A stretch of DNA of 64,000 nt, taken from positions 186,001 to 250,000 of the forward strand of contig JAKZES010000002.1 of NCBI GenBank assembly GCA_022548915.1, in the 5' to 3' direction. Numbering within the stretch: position 1 is the stretch's first letter; each line of letters begins with the position of its first letter. This document shows positions 34,402 to 43,829 of this stretch, one piece after another. The position numbers were made by a program, and so were the translations under genes. This stretch comes from Verrucomicrobiaceae bacterium E54 (lineage in GTDB: Bacteria > Verrucomicrobiota > Verrucomicrobiia > Verrucomicrobiales > Akkermansiaceae). The notes under the pieces are model-generated. The model saw nothing but the letters and a program-made list of their open reading frames with translations, was not told the origin of the DNA and searched no databases.

Positions 34402-34769
34402 GACGTTTTTCCCATCAGATAGATGCCGGAGACGAGGAGCGTCATGCCGGCGAGGTTAACCGGGCGGATCGGAGTGCCGAAGGCGAGCAGCGAAAGTCCG
34501 GCGGCGAAGATGAAGGTGGTGGCGTAGACCGGATAGAGGACGGTCAGTGCCCCACCCTTGCGGAAGGCGGCGACGAACAGGACCATCACCGCGATGTAGC
34601 AGGCGACCCCGCCGAGCAACCGGGGATTGAGCAGGAGGTCGACCGTCCGTCCCCCCGCGGCGTTGGCACCGGTCTTGTAGAGGAAGGAGCCGAGCGCTCC
34701 ACAAAGCGACGCCCCGAGGATCATGAGGATGGAAAGGGGATGGGTGGCCTCTTGCATGATGGTCTTCAT
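34398..34769 (-). CDS. small four-helix EamA/SMR-like transporter
   Basis: A 123-residue protein with four transmembrane helices, the size and shape of small multidrug-resistance proteins and of ArnE/ArnF-type lipid flippase halves. The first helix has the SMR-like glycine pattern ASLCGALGSFLYKTG. It is the first gene of the lipid operon and overlaps the CDP-alcohol transferase by 4 nt. A lipid or lipid-precursor flippase is a reasonable guess; drug export is the other option. Longer in-frame starts run into the divergent promoter region and were not used. Confidence 0.7.
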   Translation of the reverse strand: MKTIMQEATHPLSILMILGASLCGALGSFLYKTGANAAGGRTVDLLLNPRLLGGVACYIAVMVLFVAAFRKGGALTVLYPVYATTFIFAAGLSLLAFGTPIRPVNLAGMTLLVSGIYLMGKTS

Positions 34770-34869
34770 CTCCCTTCCTCGGGATCGGCCGGGGCGGGTT
34801 ACAGGAAAGTTGGCGGGGCCGCTTCTTTTCTCCCCTCGGTACCCACGGCGTGTTAGGAATGGTGCCTCG

Positions 34870-35619
34870 ATGGCGGATGGATCCTCGACACAGGGCACCG
34901 CGGGCTCGGGAGGATTCTTCCCCATGACCCGCTGGAGCATGGTGGTGGCCGCCCGGGACTCCCCCAGTATCGAGCGGAGCGAGGCCCTCGGGGAATTGTG
35001 CCGTCAGTACTGGCGCCCGGTGTATCTCTACGTCCGTCGCCGCGGTCATTCCGCCGAGGAAACCGAGGACCTGACCCAGGACTTCTTCTTCCGCCTCATC
35101 AAGGGTGACCTGCTGAAGTCCGTCGAAGGGCCGGAGAAGGGGCGGCTCCGCTCGTTCCTCTGCGTCGTCCTGAAGCGATTTCTGGTCGACGACTACCACC
35201 ACAGGATGGCCCAGAAGCGGGGCGGAGGCCGGCACATCGTCGATATCGACGGCCCGTCGATGGAAGGGCAGATCATCGAGGGCAGGTCGGAGGATCCCGT
35301 TCAGGCTTTCGACCGGCAATGGGCGATCGATCTGTTGGAGGATGCGCTGCGTCGCCTGAAGGCGGACTACTCCCGGGCGGGCAAGGAGGAACTGTTCGAG
35401 GCCTTCCAACCGACCATCAACCCCCAGTCCGAGCGGGTGAGCCCGGCGGCCCTGGCGGGCGAACTCGGGATGAAGGAGGGAGCGGTGAAGGTGGCGGTCC
35501 ACCGCTTCCGGCAGCACTACCGGGTGTGCCTCATGGCGGCTCTCAAGGACACCCTGGCGGATGGCGAGGATCCCGAGGAGGAATTGCGCTACCTGCTGTC
35601 GCTGTTCACGCGTTCGTGA
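34870..35619 (+). CDS. ECF-like RNA polymerase sigma factor
   Basis: A 249-residue sigma factor of the PVC expanded ECF type. Region 2 is about residues 35-110 (ELCRQYWRPVYLYVRRRGHSAEETEDLTQDFFFRLI), and region 4 is near 185-225 with a helix-turn-helix (AALAGELGMKEGAVKVAVHRFRQHYR). A long linker separates them. There is no anti-sigma gene; instead a Ser/Thr kinase is encoded convergently 4 nt after the stop, which fits the phosphorylation-controlled ECF classes of Planctomycetota and Verrucomicrobiota. Confidence 0.87.
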   Translation: MADGSSTQGTAGSGGFFPMTRWSMVVAARDSPSIERSEALGELCRQYWRPVYLYVRRRGHSAEETEDLTQDFFFRLIKGDLLKSVEGPEKGRLRSFLCVVLKRFLVDDYHHRMAQKRGGGRHIVDIDGPSMEGQIIEGRSEDPVQAFDRQWAIDLLEDALRRLKADYSRAGKEELFEAFQPTINPQSERVSPAALAGELGMKEGAVKVAVHRFRQHYRVCLMAALKDTLADGEDPEEELRYLLSLFTRS

Positions 35620-35623
35620 ACGC

Positions 35624-38600
35624 TCAATCGGCATCCGCCACGCGCGCCCGCACGACGATGGGAATATCGGCCTTCTCGAACTTGCGCATGTTCGTCCAGT
35701 CGATGCCGAGCTTGTCGAACTCTTCCCGCACCGCCATCAGGTCCCAGATAAACAACCGGCCATCCCGGCCCTCGGTTCCGATGAGGGTCCCGTCGCGACT
35801 GATCGCGAGTGGCCATTGCTTGTCGAAATTCGGCCGCGTCAGCGTGGTCATGGGCGTGGTCCGTGGATTGAGCACCTTGAGTTCGTCGCGCTGATGCGAG
35901 ACGGCAAGGGCCGTCCCCCGGGGGCTGAACACCATCCGGCCCGGGATGTCGGCCATGTGGTTGGCAATCCGGAGATCGGGGAGCTCATCCCAGCCAGCCG
36001 ACGGATCCCAGAAGCGGTAGTCGGTCGAGTTGCCGGTCGCCAGCAGCACGCGGCCATCCTCGAACACCGGGGAAAAGGCAACACTGCCGGCAGTTGGCAG
36101 CGACGCGACCTCGCGTCCGTCGCCGAGGTCGAAGATCCTCACCTGCTCGGGGGCCGTGCTGCCGACCGCGAGCCAACGACCCTCGAAGTCGACGTCGATC
36201 TTCGAGACATGAACCTCGTCGGAAAGGCGCTCGCTGGAGCCGTCCGCCGTCGAAATCCGCCAGATCCCCGTGTCACTGGCGGCGATCAGCGAGGAACCAT
36301 CGGGCGTGAGGGCGAGCTGCCCGCAGGCGCCCGGCCGGCTGAACACCTCGCTCGGCCCGAAGTGGATCTCCAGCCGCCCTTCGGCATCGGGCCGCAGCGC
36401 CAGGGAACGCCGCACGATGCCTTCCCGTCCGGCGATGTAGAGCCACTCGGGAGCAAACGCGAGACCGAGGGGCCGGGTCACCTCGGTGAAGCGCGCCAGG
36501 GCCGCACCACTGCGGTTCCAGACGATCACCGAGTCGTTTCCAGCCGTCGCCAGAGTCAGGCTGAAGGACCCGCGGGGGCCTTGGTGAATGTCCCATGCCG
36601 AGGCGAGGACCCCATCGCCACCCGGATGCCCGATCGCGCGGTGGCAGACTTCGGAATGCTGGATCTCCAGCTGGAACATCCGCTCCTCCCAGATGGCGGG
36701 ACCGAGCTGCCTTCCATCGGGCGAGAATGAGAAGTCGCCGGCCCGCGCCTTGTAGGTGGAGAGCAGTGACCCATGGCGGCCATCCCACAGCCGGATCTCC
36801 CAATCGGTGCTGGCGGTGGCCAGCAGGCGGCCGTCGGCGCTCCAGGCGATCTGCTGAATGGCATCGAGGTGGCCCTGAAGCCGATGGGCCGATCGCGTCA
36901 TGCCCGCTTCAAATATCGAGAGCTCCCCGTCGAGGTTGCCCATCGCCAGGCGACGACCGTCGGGACTCCACTTCAACCGGGACGGCTGGAAGTTCATCGC
37001 TTCGTGGACCAGTTCTCCGGTGGCCCGGTCGATCAGGTGGAGGTGGGTGCCGCGATCCGGTCCGGTCAGGCTTTCCAGCCCGACCGCCAGCATCGTGCCG
37101 GCGGCCTGGAGACTGAGTGAAATTGGCGCCGCCGGAAGCGGCAGCGGCGCCTCAATCTCCCCCCCTTCCCAGTCGACAAAGCGGATCTGGTCGGCCTCGC
37201 CGAGCGCCAAGCCCCGGTGGTCCGGCAGAAGATCGCAGACCTGGCTCTCGATCCGGGTGGGCGGCAGCATGCAGCGGCCCTCGCGCCAGTCGACAACCTC
37301 GACCCGCCCCTCGCCGGGCGCCGCCACAATGACGAGGTAGCGTTGGTCCTCTCCACCGAACAAGAGCCGGCTGCCCTTGAGTCCAAGGCGGGTCGAAACG
37401 GTGGCGAGGACCGCCTCGTCGGGATGCGACCGGATCTCGACCCGCTCGGGTCCCCAGCCCAGCGCGCAGAGGCGGTGGCCGCCGTCGAAGGCGATCGGCA
37501 GCAGGGATTCCCCGAGCGGGCTGCCTTCGCCGTGCTTGGCCATGTCGGACCAGGCCAGGCAGGCAAGAGCCTCGTTCCGCAGGTCCTCGTCGATGGCGAT
37601 CTCCGAAGCCTCGCCGATGGCCGCGAGGGAAGTACTACGCCACCCGGAGACGTGGGACAGCCGCTGCGCCTTGGCCTTGCCGATGAGGATCTCGCGGCGG
37701 GCCTCCCGCTCCGAACGATAGGCCGCGACACTCGCAAAGATCCCGATCACGAGTGCGAGAACCGTGCAGCAGGCGGCGATCACCGCGACGCGATTGCGCC
37801 GGACGAACTTGCCGACGCGGTAGGCGGTGCCGGGCGGACTGGCACTGACCGGCAAGCCGTCCATGAAGCGGCCGATGTCCATGGAGAATCCCTGGGCCGT
37901 GTCGTAGCGGCGCTGCCGGGATTTCTCGATGGACTTCAGGATGATCCAGTCGAGATCACCCCGCAGGTTCCGCTCCAGACGCGGCGGATCGGTCTGCCGG
38001 GCCGCCGCGATCTTCTTCCGCTGGTTCTCATCCAGTGAAGCAAAGTGAGCCGACGGCCTCGGGGCCTCGACCTCGCGGATGATGCGCCGCATCTCGTCGA
38101 AGCCACGGGTGACCAGCGCCTCCCGGCTGTGCGGCACGGTCCCTGCAAGAAGCTCGTGGAGAAGCACGCCAAGCGAATAGATGTCGCTTCGGGTATCGAC
38201 ATCGATGGCGTTGAGTTCCGCCTGCTCGGGACTCATGTACTCCGGGGTGCCCACCAGCCGACCGAACAGGGTGAAGAAGGTCTGTTCGGTGAGCTCGACC
38301 CCGATCGCCTTGGCGACACCGAAGTCGATGATCTTCGGACAGGCTTCACCGTCGTCGTCGCGATGGACCAGGACGTTGCTGGGTTTCAGGTCGCGGTGGA
38401 TGACGCCCTTCTGATGGGCGTGCTGAACGCCCACGCACACCCGTGAGAAAAGCTGGAGACGTTCCGGAAGGCTCAGGCGGTTCTTGTCACAAAAGGTTGT
38501 CAGCGGAAGGCCCTCGACGAACTCCATCACGAAATACGGCCGGCCCAGAGCGGTCGTCCCCGCGTCGTAGACCTTGGCGATGTGCGGGTGGTCCATCAGG

Positions 38601-38932
38601 GCGAGCGCCTGGCGTTCGGCCTCGAACCGGGCCACCACCTCCCGGGAGTCCATCCCGGGCTTGATGACCTTCAGCGCGAGGGTGCGTCGCACCGGCTCCC
38701 TCTGCAGCGCACGGAAGACCACGCCGAAGCCCCCTTCCCCGATCTGCTCGAGGAGTTCGAAGCGGTCAATCACATCACCCGGCTTCTCGGCGATCGGGTC
38801 GAGACTCTCGTCCACCGGTTCGTCGATCCCGTCGAGACCGACCTTCAGAAAGCAGGCCGGGCAGTAATCGCCCCGGGGGGAGGTCACCTGCTCGGCACCA
38901 CAGTCGGGGCACCTTGAAGGACGGGAACTCAA
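35624..38932 (-). CDS. Ser/Thr protein kinase with WD40 propeller
   Basis: A 1102-residue Hanks-type kinase. Order: zinc-ribbon-like knuckle (C8-x2-C11 ... C24-x2-C27), kinase domain about 59-340 with GEGGFGVVF, K88, H179-R-D-L-K-P-S-N and D203-F-G, a transmembrane helix near residue 385, and then a long periplasmic or sensory region with WD40 repeats to the C-terminus (for example SADGRLLATASTDWEIRLWDG). It is convergent with the sigma gene. Kinase and ECF partners are commonly adjacent in this phylum, so the sigma factor or its region is a likely target. Confidence 0.92.
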   Translation of the reverse strand: MSSRPSRCPDCGAEQVTSPRGDYCPACFLKVGLDGIDEPVDESLDPIAEKPGDVIDRFELLEQIGEGGFGVVFRALQREPVRRTLALKVIKPGMDSREVVARFEAERQALALMDHPHIAKVYDAGTTALGRPYFVMEFVEGLPLTTFCDKNRLSLPERLQLFSRVCVGVQHAHQKGVIHRDLKPSNVLVHRDDDGEACPKIIDFGVAKAIGVELTEQTFFTLFGRLVGTPEYMSPEQAELNAIDVDTRSDIYSLGVLLHELLAGTVPHSREALVTRGFDEMRRIIREVEAPRPSAHFASLDENQRKKIAAARQTDPPRLERNLRGDLDWIILKSIEKSRQRRYDTAQGFSMDIGRFMDGLPVSASPPGTAYRVGKFVRRNRVAVIAACCTVLALVIGIFASVAAYRSEREARREILIGKAKAQRLSHVSGWRSTSLAAIGEASEIAIDEDLRNEALACLAWSDMAKHGEGSPLGESLLPIAFDGGHRLCALGWGPERVEIRSHPDEAVLATVSTRLGLKGSRLLFGGEDQRYLVIVAAPGEGRVEVVDWREGRCMLPPTRIESQVCDLLPDHRGLALGEADQIRFVDWEGGEIEAPLPLPAAPISLSLQAAGTMLAVGLESLTGPDRGTHLHLIDRATGELVHEAMNFQPSRLKWSPDGRRLAMGNLDGELSIFEAGMTRSAHRLQGHLDAIQQIAWSADGRLLATASTDWEIRLWDGRHGSLLSTYKARAGDFSFSPDGRQLGPAIWEERMFQLEIQHSEVCHRAIGHPGGDGVLASAWDIHQGPRGSFSLTLATAGNDSVIVWNRSGAALARFTEVTRPLGLAFAPEWLYIAGREGIVRRSLALRPDAEGRLEIHFGPSEVFSRPGACGQLALTPDGSSLIAASDTGIWRISTADGSSERLSDEVHVSKIDVDFEGRWLAVGSTAPEQVRIFDLGDGREVASLPTAGSVAFSPVFEDGRVLLATGNSTDYRFWDPSAGWDELPDLRIANHMADIPGRMVFSPRGTALAVSHQRDELKVLNPRTTPMTTLTRPNFDKQWPLAISRDGTLIGTEGRDGRLFIWDLMAVREEFDKLGIDWTNMRKFEKADIPIVVRARVADAD

Positions 38933-39099
38933 GGTTGCCAGACTAGGGCCCGGAAACGTCGAGGCAAGAAGATCCCCTTCCGGAAAAGGCGATAAGCGGC
39001 ACCCGCCGCAAGCCGGACGGTTCCCGCGCCCCGGATTGGCCGGCTCCCCGGGGATTTTTCGCCTGTCCCGCCGCGCCTGCTGTGCTTTCTTTTCCGCCC

Positions 39100-40302
39100 A
39101 TGGCGACCACCACCCTGCCAGACGCGACCGGACACTTCGGAGAGTTCGGCGGCATGTTCGTGCCCGAGACGCTGATGACGCCGCTCGAGGAGCTGTCGAA
39201 GGCCTATGATGAAGCCCGGGCGGATCCCGCGTTCCAGGCCGAGCTCGACCACCTGCTCGGCGACTACTGCGGGCGCCCGACCCCGCTCTACTTCGCCGAG
39301 CACTGGACCGAGAAGCTCGGTGGGGCGAAAATCTACCTCAAGCGCGAGGACCTGCTCCACACCGGTGCCCACAAGATCAACAACGCCATCGGCCAGATCC
39401 TGCTGGCCAAGCGGCTCGGCAAGACCCGCATCATCGCCGAAACCGGCGCCGGCCAGCACGGCGTGGCGACCGCCACCGTGTGCGCCCGCTTCGGCATGGA
39501 GTGCGTCGTTTACATGGGCGCGGTGGACATGGAGCGCCAGGCGCTGAACGTCGCCCGCATGCGGCTGATGGGCGCCGAGGTCCGCGCCGTGACCGCCGGC
39601 CAGGCGACGCTCAAGGAGGCGGTCAACGAGGCGATGCGCGACTGGGTCGCCAGCTTCGAGCACACCCACTACATCCTCGGCTCAGCCCTCGGTTCGCATC
39701 CCTTCCCGATGATGGTCCGCGACTTCCACCGGGTGATCGGCGTCGAGTCCCGCCGACAGATCCTCGAAAAGGAAGGCCGCCTGCCCGACCTGCTGGTGGC
39801 CTGCGTCGGCGGCGGATCGAATGCGATCGGACTGTTCCATCCCTTCCTCGACGACGAAAACGTCCGCATGGTCGGCGTCGAGGCTGGTGGCGACGGCATC
39901 GTGCCGGAACGCCACGCGGCCCGCTTCCAGGGCGGCAAGCTCGGCGTACTCCAGGGCACCAAGACCTGGCTGCTGGCCAACGACGACGGCCAGATCGAGC
40001 TGACCCACTCGGTTTCGGCGGGTCTCGACTACGCCGCGATCGGACCCGAGCACGCCTACCTGCAGAACATCGGCCGTGTCGAGTACACCTACGCCACCGA
40101 TGCCGAAACGCTCGCCGCCTTCCGCGAGCTTGCCGAGGTCGAGGGCATCCTTCCCGCGCTCGAGAGTGCGCATGCGATGGCCTACGTCTCGAAGATCGCG
40201 CCCAGCCTGCCGAAGGATTCCATCCTCATCGCCAACCTCTCCGGTCGCGGCGACAAGGATGTCGAGCAGGCCGCGAAATACCTGCTCGGAGACGATTCTT
40301 GA
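39100..40302 (+). CDS. trpB: tryptophan synthase beta chain
   Basis: A 400-residue TrpB1-type enzyme joining indole and serine with PLP. K92 in [10 protein letters not shown] is the Schiff-base lysine, ETGAGQHG and the glycine-rich GGGSNAIG phosphate loop are present, and the C-terminal SGRGDKD is standard. trpA does not follow and trpC is 22 kb away, so tryptophan genes are dispersed. It is divergent from the kinase gene with a 167-nt gap. Confidence 0.97.
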   Translation: MATTTLPDATGHFGEFGGMFVPETLMTPLEELSKAYDEARADPAFQAELDHLLGDYCGRPTPLYFAEHWTEKLGGAKIYLKREDLLHTGAHKINNAIGQILLAKRLGKTRIIAETGAGQHGVATATVCARFGMECVVYMGAVDMERQALNVARMRLMGAEVRAVTAGQATLKEAVNEAMRDWVASFEHTHYILGSALGSHPFPMMVRDFHRVIGVESRRQILEKEGRLPDLLVACVGGGSNAIGLFHPFLDDENVRMVGVEAGGDGIVPERHAARFQGGKLGVLQGTKTWLLANDDGQIELTHSVSAGLDYAAIGPEHAYLQNIGRVEYTYATDAETLAAFRELAEVEGILPALESAHAMAYVSKIAPSLPKDSILIANLSGRGDKDVEQAAKYLLGDDS

Positions 40303-40337
40303 TTTGCCCCCCGGCGCTTAACGTGCTTCCTGATTCG

Positions 40338-41540
40338 ATGCACAGCAACGGGAGGGCTTGGGCTTTCGTAACTTGGCGGTTTCTCCTTCTGCTGCTGGCT
40401 CCCGCCGCCGCAGCCTCCGACGGTGACCTCTTCCGTCGCATCGACACCCCCCTGCACACGATTTCCTGCACCTGTTCCAGCTGCGGGGCGGCGCAAAGTG
40501 CGGGCTCGGATTTTACCTTGGAACCAGCGGGAGGAGCCATCTCCCCTTCCGGCCTGATCGTGGAGCCCTCGAGTGGTGCCTTCGACATCATTATCAATCC
40601 CAATCAGGACCTTCTCAACAACGCACCCGCACTCGCTGCCTTCGAGCGTGCCGCGGCGACCTGGGAAAGCCTGATTTCGGATCCTATCACGGTCACCCTC
40701 GACGCGAATCTTGCCAGCCTCGGCACCGGGATCCTGGGCTCGGCCAGCTCGGTCCTGTTGACCGGAGGCTACGACACGATCCGCAACCGGATGGTGGCCG
40801 ATGCTTTCTTCGAAGCGGACGACGCCGTTGTCGCCGCTCTGCCCACCTTCGCCCAGTCGAACTTCACGACACCGGCTGGATTTTCCACCTCCAGCAGCCT
40901 GACCGCCAACAAGGCCGCCCTCAAGGCGATGGGCTTCACCGGGCTCGACACCTCGTTCGGCGCCGCCGACGCCACCATCACCTTCAGCACGAACTTCGCT
41001 TTCGATTTCGACAATTCGGACGGCGTGGGTGCCGGACTGTTCGACTTCGAGACCATCGCCCTTCACGAGATCGGGCACGCCCTCGGCTTCACCTCGACCG
41101 TGGACACCGTCGATTCCCTCTCGGCCCAGAACACCCCGGGCGAGGTCACTCCCCGCGTTCTGGACCTCTTCCGTTTCGCCGCCGGCACCGAACCTGGAGA
41201 CGCCACCAGCTTCACCACCGCGACGCGGATGCTCGAACCGGGGGTTGAGGCCACCTTTTCCGATACCGTCCTTGAGGGAGCCATGTCGACCGGCCGAAAT
41301 ACCGGCGACGGCCAGCAGGCCAGCCACTGGAAGGACAACAACCTGACGGGTCTGCCGCTCATCGGGGTCATGGATCCGACGTTGGCACCACAACAGGTGG
41401 AGGGCCTGAGCCTGCTGGACCTGCGGACACTCGACGTGATCGGCTACGACATTTCCTTCGTGCCGGAGCCCTCGTCGCTCTGGCTCGCGCTCGGCGGCCT
41501 CGTGCTTTGCCTGAGGCGTCGCCGTGGCCATGGATGCTGA
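40338..41540 (+). CDS. PEP-CTERM metalloprotease-like exported protein (NF038122-like)
   Basis: A 400-residue exported protein. A signal peptide (to about residue 26, AAAA-SD) is followed by a catalytic-type domain with H243-E-I-G-H247 (HEIGHALGF) and a C-terminal PEP-CTERM tag: VPEP, a hydrophobic helix and a run of arginines. The third metzincin histidine is missing (Ser at +10), with an Asp three residues later, a form I associate with the NF038122 PEP-CTERM proteases. The tag implies sorting by exosortase, which is not in this window. An N-terminal cysteine pair (CTCSSC) is also notable. Confidence 0.82.
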   Translation: MHSNGRAWAFVTWRFLLLLLAPAAAASDGDLFRRIDTPLHTISCTCSSCGAAQSAGSDFTLEPAGGAISPSGLIVEPSSGAFDIIINPNQDLLNNAPALAAFERAAATWESLISDPITVTLDANLASLGTGILGSASSVLLTGGYDTIRNRMVADAFFEADDAVVAALPTFAQSNFTTPAGFSTSSSLTANKAALKAMGFTGLDTSFGAADATITFSTNFAFDFDNSDGVGAGLFDFETIALHEIGHALGFTSTVDTVDSLSAQNTPGEVTPRVLDLFRFAAGTEPGDATSFTTATRMLEPGVEATFSDTVLEGAMSTGRNTGDGQQASHWKDNNLTGLPLIGVMDPTLAPQQVEGLSLLDLRTLDVIGYDISFVPEPSSLWLALGGLVLCLRRRRGHGC

Positions 41541-42339
41541 GGAAAATTTCGCAAGCAGTCAGGACACAACGCCCCGCAAGCGGTCGCTTCTGGCGTTCTG
41601 GCTTCTCGGTCTCGCCACGATCGCGGTGCTGTGGGCGGTGAGCATCGGCTGGCTGCTGATTCAGTCGCCCGAGGCGCCACCTGCCGGACCACGTTCGCCG
41701 GTGGTCGAGGCACCCGCCGGGCCCGAGGCCATCGCCATGGCCGAAGCGGCATGGAATGCCTTCGTTGAGGCGGAAGACCTGCGCCAACGTCAGGCACTCG
41801 TGCTGAATCCGGAGCAGGTCGCGCCGATGATGGAGGATTATCATGAGGTGCGGGGACATCCGTGGCCGACGATGAGCACCCGCTCCCCGGGGCGTGAGAT
41901 CCAGCGCAACGGGCTGCCGGTCGTCGTCCTTGAAGTCGAGGACTTCGGCGGGCGGGTTTATCCGGTGGCGATCGGCTGGGACGGCCGGCGTTACGCCGTC
42001 GATTGGGAAAGCCTCACGGCCTATGGCACGATGGACTGGGCCCAATTGCTGGAGCGCCGCCCGCAGGCCCGCCAGACCTTGCGCCTCTACCTCGGGCGGC
42101 TTCCCGAAGAACTGCAGCCTCCACCCTCCATTGCGGCCGGCCATACCTTCATCCGAATGGAACATCGCGATTCACCCACGACCGCCCCGCTCGCTGTCCC
42201 TCCCCAACTCGTTCATGGGATCCTGCCGATGATCGAAGGGCGACGCGTGCCCTGCACCATTGAAGTGGCGTGGAACCCGGATCTCCAAGCCTTCGTGCTC
42301 CAGCGGCTGGTCCGCCAGGGGTGGAGTTCGGCGTTCTGA
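41530..42339 (+). CDS. single-pass membrane protein, unknown
   Basis: A 269-residue protein with one N-terminal transmembrane helix (about 22-42), a proline-rich linker and a soluble domain. The soluble part begins EAAWNAFVEAEDLRQRQALVLNPEQVAPMMEDYHE, the phrase of DUF4440/NTF2-type folds (a helix that precedes a barrel), followed by strands. No catalytic residues stand out. It overlaps the metalloprotease gene by 11 nt, so the two are probably co-translated. A GTG two codons upstream is an equal alternative start. Confidence 0.65.
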   Translation: MDAEENFASSQDTTPRKRSLLAFWLLGLATIAVLWAVSIGWLLIQSPEAPPAGPRSPVVEAPAGPEAIAMAEAAWNAFVEAEDLRQRQALVLNPEQVAPMMEDYHEVRGHPWPTMSTRSPGREIQRNGLPVVVLEVEDFGGRVYPVAIGWDGRRYAVDWESLTAYGTMDWAQLLERRPQARQTLRLYLGRLPEELQPPPSIAAGHTFIRMEHRDSPTTAPLAVPPQLVHGILPMIEGRRVPCTIEVAWNPDLQAFVLQRLVRQGWSSAF

Positions 42340-42351
42340 GCGGGATTCCCC

Positions 42352-42600
42352 TCAGCCTCTCCACCAGTCCTCCTTGCGTTCCCACGGCTGGCGTGAGGCG
42401 CTCTCGTCAACCGGTCCGGCCTTCTCCGGTTTGCGATCCTCCTCGGCGACCTCCTTGATGAGCTTCTCCACCTCGCACTCGTCGGCCTTGCCCCGCCGGA
42501 AGACCATCACGACGATCAACAGCACGCAGCCGAAGGACAGCGCGAGCACCACCAGCATGGTGATGGCCAACGCGTCGGACTCGTTGAACGCGCCGGTCAT
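42352..42600 (-). CDS. small single-helix membrane protein
   Basis: An 82-residue protein with one transmembrane helix (about 13-33) and a charged, acidic cytoplasmic tail ending in WERKEDWWRG. I do not recognise a family. The start codon shares one base with the GNAT stop, so it is the second gene of a two-gene unit. Confidence 0.6.
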   Translation of the reverse strand: MTGAFNESDALAITMLVVLALSFGCVLLIVVMVFRRGKADECEVEKLIKEVAEEDRKPEKAGPVDESASRQPWERKEDWWRG

Positions 42601-43103
42601 CAGGAAAGCTCGATCACCCGCCGCATCGGGATCATGTTCGAGTATTCAAAGCCGTACTTGCGGAAGAAATTCTGCGACTCCGCCGAGATCTTGTCGGTGA
42701 GGATCGTGATCCGCCGGAAGTCCTTCTGTTTCGCAAACTCGACCACGTGCTGGAGCAGTTGGCCGCCGTAGCCCTGCCCGCGGTGGTCGGGGTGGATGAC
42801 CACGTCCTCCATCTGGATCACGAAGCCACCCATGGCGGTCGAAATCGTGAACAGCAGGTTGACCATGCCGACGATCCGGTGGCCGTTTCGCAAAACAAAG
42901 ATCCGCCCGCGCGAGGGCTGCTCGAGGATAAGGCCGAGCCCCCGCTCCTGGGCGGCCGGGTCCGGCTGATACTCGCCCTGGAGCCGGAAAAGCTCCATCA
43001 CCAGCTCGACCAGCTCCGGAAGGTCCTCGATGGTCGCGGCTTCCACCCGCGGGGCGTCACTGACGGCGGGCGGCGGAGCCGGAGCAAAGGCGGAATCAGT
43101 CAT
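42600..43103 (-). CDS. GNAT-family N-acetyltransferase
   Basis: A 167-residue GCN5-type acetyltransferase. After a proline-rich head (about 1-22) comes the GNAT fold; the acetyl-CoA loop is H-P-D-H-R-G-Q-G-Y-G-G (motif A), and FFRKYGFE marks the C-terminal end. The substrate is unknown: a small molecule or protein N-terminus. It is divergent from rpmH. The longer upstream start was rejected as it runs into the rpmH promoter region. Confidence 0.85.
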   Translation of the reverse strand: MTDSAFAPAPPPAVSDAPRVEAATIEDLPELVELVMELFRLQGEYQPDPAAQERGLGLILEQPSRGRIFVLRNGHRIVGMVNLLFTISTAMGGFVIQMEDVVIHPDHRGQGYGGQLLQHVVEFAKQKDFRRITILTDKISAESQNFFRKYGFEYSNMIPMRRVIELS

Positions 43104-43193
43104 CCCCGGAGTCTGGCACGGTGGCTCGCGGGTGGCACGCCCTTTCCGTCCCCCGCAGCGCAAAAAATTTGTAATTCCGGCCCGATTGGCGGA

Positions 43194-43221
43194 TTGACAA
43201 GGGTCGGTCTGTCCCTAGAGT
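43194..43221 (+). promoter_or_regulatory. sigma70-like promoter of rpmH
   Basis: A perfect -35 TTGACA (43194-43199), a 16-nt spacer and -10 TAGAGT (43216-43221). A/T-rich DNA upstream (43161-43176, CAAAAAATTTGTAATT) looks like an UP element. The rpmH ATG is 42 nt downstream of the -10. Confidence 0.75.
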
Positions 43222-43263
43222 GCCCGCCCGCTCCGCTGAGGGGCGAATTCCATCTCCACTGCC

Positions 43264-43446
43264 ATGAAACGCACCTACCAGCCCTCCAAGCGTGTCCGCA
43301 AGCGCCAGCACGGATTCCGCGCCCGCATGGCAACCAAAGCCGGCCGCGGCATCTTGCGCAACCGCCGCCGGAAAGGCCGCAAGCGGCTCCTGCCCAAGGG
43401 CGCCGAGCTCCACTACGAGCGGCACACCACCCAGCACGGCCGCTGA
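43264..43446 (+). CDS. rpmH: 50S ribosomal protein L34
   Basis: A 60-residue, strongly basic protein. The start [21 protein letters not shown] is that of L34 throughout bacteria. The C-terminus is about 14 residues longer than the usual 44-46 ([19 protein letters not shown]), a feature of this phylum. It opens the rpmH-rnpA-yidD-yidC cluster, all on the plus strand. Confidence 0.97.
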   Translation: MKRTYQPSKRVRKRQHGFRARMATKAGRGILRNRRRKGRKRLLPKGAELHYERHTTQHGR

Positions 43447-43466
43447 AGAGCCGCCGCTTCCGGGCC

Positions 43467-43829
43467 ATGCGCCTCTCGCGGAAGCACAGCATGACGCAAC
43501 GGGCCGACTTTTCGACGGTCCGCCAAAACGGTCGCGCGAAAGCCGGCCGTTTCGTCGTCTTGAGCACCCTCGAGGAGCCCGGGCTCGAACACCTGATGGT
43601 GGGCATCATCACCACCCGCAAGGTCGGCAAGGCCCACGACCGCAACCGCGTCCGGCGCCGCATCCGCGCCATCATCAGCCGGCACGGCGACCATCTCGAC
43701 GGCCAACGGCGCTTTCTGGTCACCATCCCCCGCCCCGGCTGCGCCGACGCGACCTACGCCGAACTGGAAAAGGACTGGCTCAAACAGGCACGCCGGCTGT
43801 CGCTGCTGCCGCAACCCGGCGAATCGTGA
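43467..43829 (+). CDS. rnpA: ribonuclease P protein component
   Basis: A 120-residue basic protein that helps the RNase P RNA trim tRNA 5' ends. The RNR signature K[13 protein letters not shown] (with an RNRVRRRIR core) is present and preceded by a hydrophobic strand ([14 protein letters not shown]). It lies 20 nt after rpmH, as in most bacteria. Its stop overlaps the yidD start. Confidence 0.93.
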   Translation: MRLSRKHSMTQRADFSTVRQNGRAKAGRFVVLSTLEEPGLEHLMVGIITTRKVGKAHDRNRVRRRIRAIISRHGDHLDGQRRFLVTIPRPGCADATYAELEKDWLKQARRLSLLPQPGES

